NCBI GenBank assembly: GCA_021613375.1 | Contig: CM038727.1 | Span: 3,575,587 to 3,639,586, forward strand | Source of the DNA: Megaleporinus macrocephalus | Taxonomy: Eukaryota; Chordata; Actinopteri; Characiformes; Anostomidae | Length of the DNA stretch: 64,000 nt | Direction of reading: 5' to 3' | Shown: positions 36,401 to 50,500 of the stretch, piece by piece | Numbering within the stretch: the stretch's first letter is position 1 | Layout: the number at the start of each line of letters is the position of its first letter | Notes under the pieces: model-generated | Database searches by the model: none | The model's input: the letters and a program-made list of their open reading frames with translations, nothing else | What the model was told of the DNA's origin: nothing | Position numbers and translations under genes: made by a program

Positions 36401-38490
36401 GGTAGTAACTGGGTTACTTAGTCTCTTAAATAGTCTCTTAAATCAAATTCCGCTGTGTGCAAAAATCACATGTGGCTAATTTGAGTGTCTAAATTAATTA
36501 AATTAAATTAAATTAAATTAAATTAAATTAAATTAAATTAAATTAAATTAAATTAAATTAAATTTAAATAAAATAAAATAAAATAAAATAAAATAAAATA
36601 AAATAAAATAAAATAAAATGAAATGAAATGAAATGAAATGAAATTAAATTAAAGGAGGGGATTACACAGCAGCTCAGACATCAGACAGTGTATTTATAAC
36701 ATTCTAACTTTCTGTAAGGGGGCTTTTAGAGGTTGACTTCTGTTTCCATTTACCACCACTGTGAACAGATCTGTATCTAGAAAAGAGCATTTTAAGAGAC
36801 ATCTTAACTGTTCTTAATCTTAACATCTTAACATCTTAACTGACACTGAAATGTAAGAAATTGGTGGAGTTCCCCTTTTTAGAAACACTGGTTTCTTTAA
36901 AGACCTGGTAAATTCCTCTATAATGCAGCATCTCCCATCAAACCACCTTGAATAGCTTTGTTTACACCCCAAACATTTAATTAAATGTAAAAAAAAATCC
37001 CTGGGGTTCTCAACATCACCAAGGGTGTAGCAGTGCGGCTCCACCCCGCCACCTTCAAAGCAGAGCATCCTTAGCACCTCAGCGTTCCAAGTTTCAGATG
37101 TAATGACCGGAATGTTCCTAAATTCATTCCTAAATTGAATTGTGAATACCTGCTAAAACATTACCGAAACTTTCACTGGGTTTGACCGGGTCACAGAGCC
37201 ATGCCCCTCTCTGCAATCAAAGAAAGCCACTTCCTTCCGTGCCCTGCAGCTCACACAGGGCTGTCAACAGAAACCACACAGTTCACCAGCCAAGCAAAGG
37301 TTCACGAGAAGCTACCTGACGCTTGCATGACATCCAGAACACACATTTCAGCCTTGCTGCTGGTCATTAGGACTGTGTATTGACAAGAACCTGGCGATAC
37401 AGTACATATCGTGATACAGCGCTCACGATTCAATATATATCAGTGATATACTGTGATTTTTCAAATCCTACTATTAAAACACACCACTGTATGAACAGGT
37501 TTATCAACGCTTACAGTAGCACTGCGCCCTTGTGCTGCTTGTTAATGTTGGAGTGGAACTAAAAATGGATTACAACACTGCCATCTAGTGGTCAGAGGTT
37601 TAAACACAACACACAATAATTCACTGTCTGCCAGGAATCTGTGTATCGATACTGTGTTTTTGAGAATCGATACAGTATCACCAAACATAATATCATAATA
37701 TTCCATATTTCAGTATTTTCTCACACACCTACTGGTCATCAGTGTGAGCATACTTGTAGCTGGCCATATATGAGCCATATTAAGCTTGAAGCAAGGATAC
37801 ATGTTAGTTTGAGATTCAAAAAAAGAATCAGGTTTAAAGAATAGGGGTTGTTTTCACAGTGGACCAAAGCGTGAACTACGTTTTCACGCTGGTCTGGTAC
37901 ATATTTTCCAGCCTCAGTTTCAGTTTCAGCAGAGACGAGCAGCAGCTCCAGAACAGCAGGGGCTCAGAATGAGTGGAGACCTACAGATACATAGGCTACA
38001 TAGCTAAATGCCTATTCTACTACATTATTTATCACAGAATAACAGTTCCTGACATCTTTATCTGTTCCTAATAACTGTGTAGTTACACATGAACAACCAT
38101 ACAACTACTGGTGATGTAGCCACTGTTACAGATGAATTAGTACAGCTTATGTAATTACACATGTGTATCAATTTCTTTTTTGTGAATCAATTTCATGTAA
38201 TTACATCAGAGTATCTTGATAGTTGGAACAGCATATTCACTTTTGTGTTATTACACATTGATAATAATTTGAAGTTCGCATTGTTTCCTTAGTTTTGTTC
38301 AGTATTATAAGTGCGTGAGCTGTAATTTACATTAAAAGAGTATTTAGACTGGAAAGGCCTGGAGAAGACATCTGGAACCAAAATGCTAATCACAAATGTA
38401 ATTACACATGTTATTAGCAATGTGTAATAACACAAGATAAGTGTAATTACATACACTGTACTGCTGTAATCCATCTGTAACAGTGGCTGC

Positions 38491-38571
<81 letters not shown>

Positions 38572-41500
38572 CAGTCATTACTAAGACACTGAATATAAAG
38601 TGTGACCTCTTTATATTCCAGGGGTTGTTTTGTAAAGTCAATAGTAACTACTATGTTAGTTTATATATAGAACCTTTTTCAGGCTTAAATGGTACTAAAT
38701 TTATGTAAGAATTGTTCTTTAGATTGATGAATGTGATCTATACTACTGTGTACAGTCTTAATCACGCAAGCTGATCAATAAAAAACGTTTACACAGCACT
38801 TTACATGGTTCTGTGTGTCACGTTATTGAGCTTGTAACAGTAGAACCCCGAGCATTTCACCCTGCATTTGTACCATTTAGGCAGGAAAAGGTTCTGTTTA
38901 GAACCCGTTAATCTGAATAGAGCCGTTGCCTTTACTGAAGTGTGTTCATGTGTTATTGTGTATGAAAATAAAACTTTTGGGAAATGAAAACTGAAACTGG
39001 GGAGGGGCGTCCTGTTACAGCAGGTGGGACTGTCACAGTGATTTTAGAGCTGCTAGGTTGTGTTATAGTATTTTAAAATATTTTTAAAAACACTCTAGCT
39101 CAATGTTTACATTTCAGTTGTGCTGTGTGTTTTCATTGGTTGCTTTATAACAATCTATCCATTTTGATAGACTAGTTTAATCAAAATTTAAGATGTCTGT
39201 AATATAAATTTGTAAAGAACTATATAGCAACCTTGTCCCTTGTTGATTTAAGATAAAAGGTTTTGTAACACATCTCCCAAACTGATCATTCAACATCAGT
39301 ACCTCACCTAACTCATGCTCATTTGGCTGCCATCAGATCCTTACAACAATGTTCCAGCGTCTAGTGTAAAGTTTTCCCAGAAGAGTAGAAGCTGTTACTG
39401 CAGCACAAACTCCCCATTAATACCTTCATTATAGACTCAGTAAGTGTCCACAAACTTTTGGAGTGTTTCCTTTTCCAAGTCATTTACACCATTAAACATC
39501 CTTATGTTAGTGCAGTTCAGTGCTCTGTTTAATACTCACTGCTGACTACTGATAAACTCAGTTACACCATCAGTAGTCAATCATCCTTATGTTAGTGCAG
39601 TTCAGTACTCAGTTTAATACTCACTACTGACTACTGATAAACTCAGTTACACCATCAGTAGTCAATCATCCTTATGTTAGTGCAGTTCAGTACTCAGTTT
39701 AATACTCACTACTGACTACTGATAAACTCAGTTACACCATCAAACATCCTTATGTTAGTGCAGTTCAGTACTCAGTTTAATACTCACTACTGACTACTGA
39801 TAAACTCAGTTACACCATCAAACATCCTTATGTTAGTGCAGTTCAGTACTCAGTTTAATACTCACTACTGACTACTGATAAACTCAGTTACACCATCAAA
39901 CATCCTTATGTTAGTGCAGTTCAGTACTCAGTTTAATACTCACTACTGACTGCTGATAAACTCATTTACACCATCAGTAGTCAAACATCCTTATGTTAGT
40001 GCAGTTCAGTACTCAGTTTAATACTCACTACTGACTACTGATAAACTTATTTACACCATCAAACATCCTTATGTTAGTGCAGTTCAGTGCTCAGTTTAAT
40101 ACTCACTACTGACTACTGATAAACTCAGTTACACCATCAGTAGTCAAAACATCTTTGTTAGTGCAGTTCAGTACTCAGTTTAATACTCACTACTGACTAC
40201 TGATAAACTCAGTTACACCATCAGTAGTCAAACATCCTTATGTTAGTGCAGTTCAGTACTCAGTTTAATACTCACTACTGACTACTGATAAACTCAGTTA
40301 CACCATCAGTAGTCAAACATCTTTATGTTAGTGCAGTTCAGTACTCAGTTTAATACTCACTACTGACTACTGATAAACTCAGTTACACCATCAAACATTC
40401 TTATGTTAGTGCAGTTCAGTACTCAGTTTAATACTCACTACTGACTACTGATAAACTCAGTTACACCATCAGTAGTCAAACATCCTTATGTTAGTGCAGT
40501 TCAGTACTCAGTTTAATACTCACTACTGACTACTGATAAACTCAGTTACACCATCAGTAGTCAAACATCTTTATGTTAGTGCAGTTCAGTACTCAGTTTA
40601 ATACTCACTACTGACTACTGATAAACTCAGTTACACCATCAAACATCCTTATGTTAGTGCAGTTCAGTACTCAGTTTAATACTCACTACTGACTACTGAT
40701 AAACTCAGTTACACCATCAGTAGTCAAACATCCTTATGTTAGTGCAGTTCAGTACTCAGTTTAATACTCACTACTGACTACTGATAAACTCAGTTACACC
40801 ATCAAACATCCTTATGTTAGTGCAGTTCAGTACTCAGTTTAATACTCACTACTGACTACTGATAAACTCAGTTACACCATCAGTAGTCAAAACATCTTTG
40901 TTAGTGCAGTTCAGTACTCAGTTTAATACTCACTACTGACTACTGATAAACTCAGTTACACCATCAGTAGTCAAAACATCTTTGTTAGTGCAGTTCAGTA
41001 CTCAGTTTAATACTCACTACTGACTACTGATAAACTCAGTTACACCATCAAACATTCTTATGTTAGTGCAGTTCAGTACTCAGTTTAATACTCACTACTG
41101 ACTACTGATAAACTCAGTTACACCATCAGTAGTCAAACATCCTTATGTTAGTGCAGTTCAGTACTCAGTTTAATACTCACTACTGACTACTGATAAACTC
41201 AGTTACACCATCAGTAGTCAAACATCTTTATGTTAGTGCAGTTCAGTACTCAGTTTAATACTCACTACTGACTACTGATAAACTCAGTTACACCATCAAA
41301 CATCCTTATGTTAGTGCAGTTCAGTACTCAGTTTAATACTCACTACTGACTACTGATAAACTCAGTTACACCATCAGTAGTCAAACATCCTTATGTTAGT
41401 GCAGTTCAGTACTCAGTTTAATACTCACTACTGACTACTGATAAACTCAGTTACACCATCAAACATCCTTATGTTAGTGCAGTTCAGTACTCAGTTTAAT

Positions 41501-44500
41501 ACTCACTACTGACTACTGATAAACTCAGTTACACCATCAAACATCCTCATCATTCTTTTAATGATCATTCGGTTCAGCTATAGCACCACCTAATTCAAGC
41601 TGCTGCTTTAGTCTGTTCTCGGCTACTGTAGAAACATGGCGGTGGCAGCTTCTGTTGGAAGATGAGCTGCTGGTATGTACAGGGGTTGGACAATGAAACT
41701 GAAACCCCTGTGATTGTAGTGTGGGAGGGTTCATGGCTAAATTGGACCAGTCTGGTGGCCAATCTTCATTAACTGCACCAGTAAGAGCAGAGTGTGAAGT
41801 TCAGTTAGCAGGTAAGAGACAGTTTAGATCAAAATATTACAATAACACAACATTCTGGGACATACCAGAGTTCAAAAGAGGACAAACTGTTGGTGCACGT
41901 CTTGCTGGCGCATCTGTGACCAAGACAGCAAGTCTTTGTGGTGTATCTAGAGCCACGGTATCCAGAGTAACGTCAGCAGACCACCAAGAAGGACCAACCA
42001 CATCCAACAGGATTAACTGTGGACGTGAGAGGAGACTGTCTGAAAGGGATGTTGGGTTCTAACCCGGATTGTATCCAAAAAACAGAAAACCACGGCTGAA
42101 CAAATCATAGCAGAGTTAAATGTGCACCTCAGCTTCCTGTTTCCACCAGAACTGTCCGTCAGGAGCTCCACAGGGTCAATATACACGGCCGGGCTGCTAT
42201 AGCCAAACCTTTGGTCACTCGTGTCAATGCCAAACGTGGGTTTCAATGGTGCAAGGAGCGCAAATCCTGGGCTGTGGACAATGTGAACCATGTACTGTTC
42301 TCTGATGATCCACCTTTACTGTTTTCTCCACATCCGGGAGAGTTACGGTCTGGAGAAGCCCCAAAGAAGCGGACCACCCAGACTGTTGCATGCCCAGAGG
42401 GAAGCATGGGGGTGGATCAGTGACGGTTTGGCCCAATACTTGTGCTAGATGGCGCGTCACTGCCAAGGACTACCAAACCATTCTGGAGGACCATGTTCAT
42501 CCAATGGTTCAAACATTGTATCCTGAAGGCGGTGCCGTGTATCAGGATGATGATGCACCAATACACACAGCAAGACTGGAGAAAGATGGTTTGATGAACA
42601 TGAAAGTGAAGTTGAACATCTCCCATGTCCTGCACAGTCACCAGATCTAAATACTATTGAGCCACTTTGGGGTGTTTTGGAGGAGCGAGTCAGGAAACGT
42701 TTTCCTCCACCAGCATCACGTAGTGACCTGAACACTGTCCTGTAAGAAGAATAACTTAAAATCCCTCTGACCACTGTGCAGGACTTGTGTATGCTGTATT
42801 GGCCACAAAAGGAGGCCCTACACCATACTAATCAATTATTGTGGTCTAAAACCAGGTGTTTCAGTTTCATTGTCCAACACCTGTTGATATGGAGGCTCAT
42901 TCTAAACTAACCCCAACTATCTGTAGGTACATGTAATCATACCCTAAAGAAAACATGGTTTTGTATATAATATTTCATTACTGATGATCAAAGAAGTCAT
43001 ATGTGTGAACCTGAAGTTGCTAAGCATCCTAAAGCTGCTCATCGTTATCATTTGGCCCATACCTGCAGGGTGCAGAGCTTTTGAAGACGAGGGGGAAGCT
43101 AGTCACCTCCCAGGGCAGGTTCCTTTGTTTTTTCACACTAAAATTTTGAGGTTTGGTTGAGCTGAACAGGCTGCACACGTATGCGTGCGTACGTCTAACG
43201 TTACCTGTGGTTTCCAAGGCCAAGTTACAGTCACGGTAAAGAAGAAAGCGCAGTAAACAGCAAAAACACAGATCAGAGAAAGCCACGCCGCGAACAGAGG
43301 TGTGCTCGTGTGTGTATGTGGTCAGTGGACCTGTCTCTCCCAACGGCGTAGGAACGAGCTCTCTGCGGCGTAGCAAACACGCAGCGAGGGGAAACGCCCT
43401 TTTCTGAAGGTCCCACACGTGCGCGCCTGCCTTATCAAACCACACTCAAAGCCTCGCGGTCAGGCGCTGATCTGTTTATCACCAAAGTGTTAAACTGTTT
43501 ACAGGAGGAGGTGCGGGCCGTACGCTGAGGAGCGCCCTCCCTTTCTCCACGCGAGGAACGGAACGAGGCAGCTGTGGATGTTTCAGAGATACTGATGTGT
43601 CTGGTTATCTCAATCCTTACATAATCAGCTGTTAGTGTTGTGATTATTTAAGCTGACTGAATCACGTAAGCTGATAGTTTGAAAGCCTGAGATCTGATCA
43701 ATAAGTGTATGTTCACCACCAGATCTGATTAGAACAGATGTAAATAATCACACATACAATACAAAGTAACATGAATATGTTATTGTGAGAGAAGTAGATC
43801 AGATCTTGATCCAGTTTGAAGAACAAAGTTAGGTTCCAGATTTCTCCTGGACGCCCCAGACATTGTATGAAAGTATTCAGTTCCTTCAGCAGCAAATCTT
43901 GATTTATCTTAATGAAGTACTGAGCCGTCAAAGCAGGTATTAGATGAGAACTGATAATAATACTGGGTTGTTTAGGAGAAGCTTGGAAAGTGTTAAATAA
44001 ACACACTGACATATGGAAAACACTACTTACTCTATTAATACTGTTTAATATTTAATAATAAAGTGTAAAAGCTCTACTTACTCTATTAATACTGATTAAT
44101 ATTTAATAATAAAGTGGAAAACACTACTTACTCTATTAATACTGTTTAATATTTAATAATAAAGTGTAAAAGCTCTACTTACTCTATTAATACTGATTAA
44201 TATTTAATAATAAAGTGTAAAAGCACTACTTACTCTATTAATACTGTTTAATATTTAATAATAAAGTGTAAAAGCACTACTTACTCTATTAATACTGTTT
44301 AATATTTAATAATAAAGTGTAAAAGCCCTACTTACTCTATTAATACTGTTTAATATTTAATAATAAAGTGTAAAAGCTCTACTTACTCTATTAATACTGA
44401 TTAATATTTAATAATAAAGTGTAAAAGCACTACTTACTCTATTAATACTGTTTAATATTTAATAATAAAGTGTAAAAGCACTACTTACTCTATTAATACT

Positions 44501-47500
44501 GTTTAATATTTAATAATACAGTGTAAAAGCTCTACTTACTCTATTAATACTGATTAATATTTAATAATAAAGTGTTAAAGCCCTACTTACTCTATTAATA
44601 CTGTTTAATATTTAATAATAAAGTGTAAAAGCTCTACTTACTCTATTAATACTGTTTAATATTTAATAATAAAGTGTAAAAGCACTACTTACTCTATTAA
44701 TACTGTTTAATATTTAATAATAAAGTGTAAAAGCACTACTTACTCTATTAATACTGTTTAATATTTAATAATAAAGTGTAAAAGCCCTACTTACTCTATT
44801 AATACTGTTTAAAATTTAATAATAAAATGTAAAAGCACTACTTACTCTATTAATACTGTTTAATATTTAATAATAAAGTGTAAAAGCACTACTTACTCTA
44901 TTAATACTGTTTAATATTTAATAATACAGTGTAAAAGCTCTACTTACTCTATTAATACTGATTAATATTTAATAATAAAGTGTTAAAGCCCTATTTACTC
45001 TATTAATACTGTTTAATATTTAATAATAAAGTGGAAAAGCACTACTTACTCTATTAATACTGTTTAATATTTAATAATAAAGTGGAAAAGCACTACTTAC
45101 TCTATTAATATTGTTTAATATTTAATAATAAAGTGGAAAAGCAATACTTAATCTATTAATACTGTTTAATATTTAATAATAAAGTGTAAAAGCTCTACTT
45201 ACTCTATAAATACTGTTTAATATTTAATAATAAAGTGTAAAAGCTCTACTTACTCTATTAATACTGTTTAATATTTAATAATAAAGTGTAAAAGCTCTAC
45301 TTACTCTATTAATACTGTTTAATATTTAATAATAAAGTGTAAAAGCTCTACTTACTCTATTAATACTGTTTAATATTTAATAATAAAGTGTAAAAGCTCT
45401 ACTTACTCTATTAATACTGTTTAATATTTAATAATAAAGTGTAAAAGCTCTACTTACTCTATTAATACTGTTTAATATTTAATAATAAAGTGTAAAAGCT
45501 CTACTTACTCTGTTAATACTGTTTAATATTTAATAATAAAGTGTAAAAGCTCTACTTACTCTATTAATACTGATTAATATTTAATAATAAAGTGGAAAAC
45601 ACTACTTACTCTATTAATACTGTTTAATATTTAATAATAAAGTGTAAAAGCTCTACTTACTCTATTAATACTGATTAATATTTAATAATAAAGTGTAAAA
45701 GCACTACTTACTCTATTAATACTGTTTAATATTTAATAATAAAGTGTAAAAGCACTACTTACTCTATTAATACTGTTTAATATTTAATAATAAAGTGTAA
45801 AAGCCCTACTTACTCTATTAATACTGTTTAATATTTAATAATAAAGTGTAAAAGCTCTACTTACTCTATTAATACTGATTAATATTTAATAATAAAGTGT
45901 AAAAGCACTACTTACTCTATTAATACTGTTTAATATTTAATAATAAAGTGTAAAAGCACTACTTACTCTATTAATACTGTTTAATATTTAATAATACAGT
46001 GTAAAAGCTCTACTTACTCTATTAATACTGATTAATATTTAATAATAAAGTGTTAAAGCCCTACTTACTCTATTAATACTGTTTAATATTTAATAATAAA
46101 GTGTAAAAGCTCTACTTACTCTATTAATACTGTTTAATATTTAATAATAAAGTGTAAAAGCACTACTTACTCTATTAATACTGTTTAATATTTAATAATA
46201 AAGTGTAAAAGCACTACTTACTCTATTAATACTGTTTAATATTTAATAATAAAGTGTAAAAGCCCTACTTACTCTATTAATACTGTTTAAAATTTAATAA
46301 TAAAATGTAAAAGCACTACTTACTCTATTAATACTGTTTAATATTTAATAATAAAGTGTAAAAGCACTACTTACTCTATTAATACTGTTTAATATTTAAT
46401 AATACAGTGTAAAAGCTCTACTTACTCTATTAATACTGATTAATATTTAATAATAAAGTGTTAAAGCCCTATTTACTCTATTAATACTGTTTAATATTTA
46501 ATAATAAAGTGTAAAAGCACTACTTACTCTATTAATACTGTTTAATATTTAATAATAAAGTGGAAAAGCACTACTTACTCTATTAATATTGTTTAATATT
46601 TAATAATAAAGTGGAAAAGCAATACTTAATCTATTAATACTGTTTAATATTTAATAATAAAGTGTAAAAGCTCTACTTACTCTATAAATACTGTTTAATA
46701 TTTAATAATAAAGTGTAAAAGCTCTACTTACTCTATTAATACTGTTTAATATTTAATAATAAAGTGTAAAAGCTCTACTTACTCTATTAATACTGTTTAA
46801 TATTTAATAATAAAGTGTAAAAGCTCTACTTACTCTATTAATACTGTTTAATATTTAATAATAAAGTGTAAAAGCTCTACTTACTCTGTTAATACTGTTT
46901 AATATTTAATAATAAAGTGTAAAAGCTCTACTTACTCTATTAATACTGTTTAATATTTAATAATAAAGTGTAAAAGCTCTACTTACTCTGTTAATACTGT
47001 TTAATTTGATTTTTGAGTATATTTTACTAATGAAGCTACTGTTTATTAATGTGCCTTCTATATATCTATATATCATATTTTCGAAAACAACAAGTGAACA
47101 CAAAGTTCAGTTTATAAATGATAGTGTTTTTTATGGCACATCAACTAAGCTTGCTTGAAAGCATTGAAATGACTCAATCAGTGAATTAAGCTATTTTAGT
47201 TTCATAACTAGAAAAGTCAGAATGGTGCAGCAGCTTAAGCAGTGCGAGGAACGAGGGATGAATAAACGACCAGTAGAGGAGTGCTTGATTTAGCCTAATG
47301 AATTACTGAGCAGTCAAAGCAGGTATTAGATGAGAACTGTAAATAGTGCTGGATTGTTTATAGAAGGAGAAGCTTGGAAAGGGTTAAATAAACACACTGA
47401 CGTATGGAAAAGCGTTAGTTACTCTATTAACACTGTTTAGTATTTAATAATAAAGTGTGCTTGGTAAGCTTATACATGTATTAAATTTGTTAAAGCCAGA

Positions 47501-50500
47501 TGGACTTGGCTAACAAGTAAGGCGGCTCATTTTAGATTTATTTTTTTAATCCAGTGAACCAAACAATTAAATTACTAATCTCAATTATTTCTTTAATAAT
47601 CTCTTTATTTGTTCTAGATGTGCCTCAGTGTTTTGTTTTTGTTTACAGAGACCACATTTGCATATGAGAGCCACACTGTAGATGGTGAATATTAGGTATT
47701 ATAAAATATTACTAGGGCTGCGCAACGTGTCACTGTCACTGCAGCTTCGGCGTTGGGCGTATCTGATACTGAGGTCTGTGTAAACCAATCACATCACTGC
47801 TTTCCTGTGTGCTGTGAGTATTTTGACCAAAGTCAGTTTCAGATCAGTCTCTCTGTGTGTTTATAGTCATTCAGACTCATTAACCCATTGACTTACTTAT
47901 ATAGGAGGTTGGATCAGATAATAGGGTTTGATGGACCTCATGGACCTGCATAAAGTGAAGGTGACCTCATAGAAAAAAGCATTTGATTGGCTTTAAATTT
48001 ATAAAAATAGGAAATATTATCAATATTATATGTTCTAAATTGGGCAAACTTGCCTGGGGCATGGCTCAAGTATATCCTGTATGTGGTGAACACTGATGAC
48101 ATGGTTTAGGGCATAAAATAATACTGTCTTAGTATTTTAGAGTATTTTAGAGTATTTTAATGGATTTAATGGAGAGCCATGGTGCAGCTCTGATTATCAC
48201 TGGTCTTGTGAATGTACATTATTTATTATTTGTTATTTTTTCCCCCCCTCAGAGAGTTACTGGAGCAAGTAGCCGAGTTTGAAAAGACTGATTTCAAGTC
48301 GAACAGTAAGGTGAGTAACCCTCAGAGCGCTAATGTCTGAGATGGAGAAAGATAGCGTCTGTTTTTGAAGACGGTGTGTTAAAAAAGCTGTGAAGTCTCG
48401 CTGCACGTCCTCACTTTTATACGGTCGATGTGTGAACTGTGCAGGTCGACGTGCGACACACAAAAAGTGATTTTCTCACGCGAGCTGCATCAAAACAGGG
48501 CTAAATCAGAGCCGCTCATCTGTATCCTATTGATATCAGTGATAACACCTTCAGCAGATCAAAGGGTGCTTCATGTGTCCTTTGTTGTGATGCACATTAG
48601 TGTGTCTCCGTAGTAACATCGCTACATCCCAAAATCTGAGGCATGGAAATTATGCTTTGTATGCAACTTAGTAACATTCGAATAAATATAAATAACCTAA
48701 AAAGCCAAATTGTTTTGTTTAATTAGATGGAACTAATAAAATAGAACATTAATAATAATGATGATAATAATAATAACAGTATTTATAATAATAAACCACA
48801 ACTACAATGTTTTTATTCACTGTTTTACAAACTACATTAAATCCAAATATACAGGCCTAATTATGTGTATACAGTCAGTGTTTATTAAACACCATAAGCT
48901 CAGTGTACCGTAATCACAATAACAATAAAATATCATCACATTGCCCACCAAGTATTGACTGACGCTCCCACTCATCAGATTTATCTGCTTGGTGAAGGAA
49001 TCCACAATACAACATGTTCTTCTTCATGTTGTGTGCAGTTACATCTTTTATCCAGAGAGGTCTCCAAATCCCAAATACTTACATAGTGTAGATTTATTAG
49101 GGGGCTGATTCAGGGAGGAAGACCATGAGCAGTTTGTAGTTCTACTCTCACATACTGTAGTTCACCTGATTCTCTGTATACTTTATTACTCGGTTCTTTA
49201 AACCCCACAGGACCACCACAGAGCAGATACTACTGGATAGTGGGTCATTCTCAGCACTGCAGTGACACTGACGTGGTTGTGTGTTAGTGTATGTTGTGCT
49301 GGTGTGAGTGGATCAGACAGAGCAGTGCTGCTGCTGGAGTGTTTAAACACTGTGTCCACTCACTGTCCACTCTATTAGACACTCCTACTACTTGCTGGTC
49401 CACCTTGTAGATGTAAAGTCAGAGACAGTAGCTCATCTGCTGCTGCACAGTTTGTGTTCCTCTAGTTCTTCAACAGTGGACACAGGACGCCGCCCACAGG
49501 ACACTGCTGTCTGGATAGTTTTGGTTGGTGGATGATTCTCAGTCCAGCAGCAGCACTGCTGTGTCTGATCCACTCACACCAGCACAACACACATTACTAA
49601 CACACCACCACCATATCAGTGTCACTACAGTGCTGAGAATGACCCACCTCCCTATTAGTATCTGCTCTGTGGTGGTCCTGTGGGGGTCCTGGTCATTAAA
49701 GAACAGAGTAATAAAGTATACAGAGAATCAGATGAACTACAGTCTGTAAGTGTAGGTCCTGTATGGTCAGTGGAGCTGATACAGTGGACAGTGAGTGGAG
49801 ATAGAAGGAGATGGTTATAATATTATGGCTCTTTGGTGTAAACAATGTCCTGCACAATGTTCATGTCATCACACATTAACCTCTCGTGCCCTTTCAGGTG
49901 AACCAGGAGTCCAGTAAACCTAAATTAGCCCCACTGAATGAAGGAGGAGTATCTGAACTTCTCAACAAGGTAAGTACGTCTTATTAACCAAAGCAATGAT
50001 CATCAGCCTACAGATCAACAGTAAAGAAGAAAGCAGTCTTTGTTGAGAACTTGGCTCATTTTGAAGGTAACTGCTGTTTTTCATTTACCAGGAGATCTCC
50101 AGACTACAGGAGGAGAACGACAAACTGAGAGCTCGGCTGCGCACTTTAGAAAGCCAGGTAAGGCAATGAAAGAAAGCCTGAAGGTCCAGGTTCTGCTCTC
50201 CTGTCAGCTCTTCTTCAGCTAATTTGGATGTGTTCGAGCAGATATGCACCTAAAGGTCAGTCTTTCTATACTGCGTCTAATGGCGTCATGTCTTTGTTTA
50301 TGCTGTAGGCGATGAGTGCTCTAGATGAGAGGTCCAAAGCTGAGAGAGCCCTGAAAGACCTGCAGAAGATCCAGGGAGATCAACAGGTACATCTGCCTTA
50401 AATTAACTCCAGTGAACTGCAGATAGCTTCAATACCTTCTTTAAAGGGAACCCCGGCTGGTAGCCCTTTTAAGCCTTAATATGTTGTAATGACCCTAAAT

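Noticed and set aside
43029..43445. 138-codon minus-strand frame in intron 3
   Set aside because: No recognisable domain, no splice partners, antisense inside an intron; probably chance in a GC-richer stretch.
49525..49749. 74-codon + frame in intron 4
   Set aside because: It lies within the right arm of a dispersed inverted-repeat element; non-coding.
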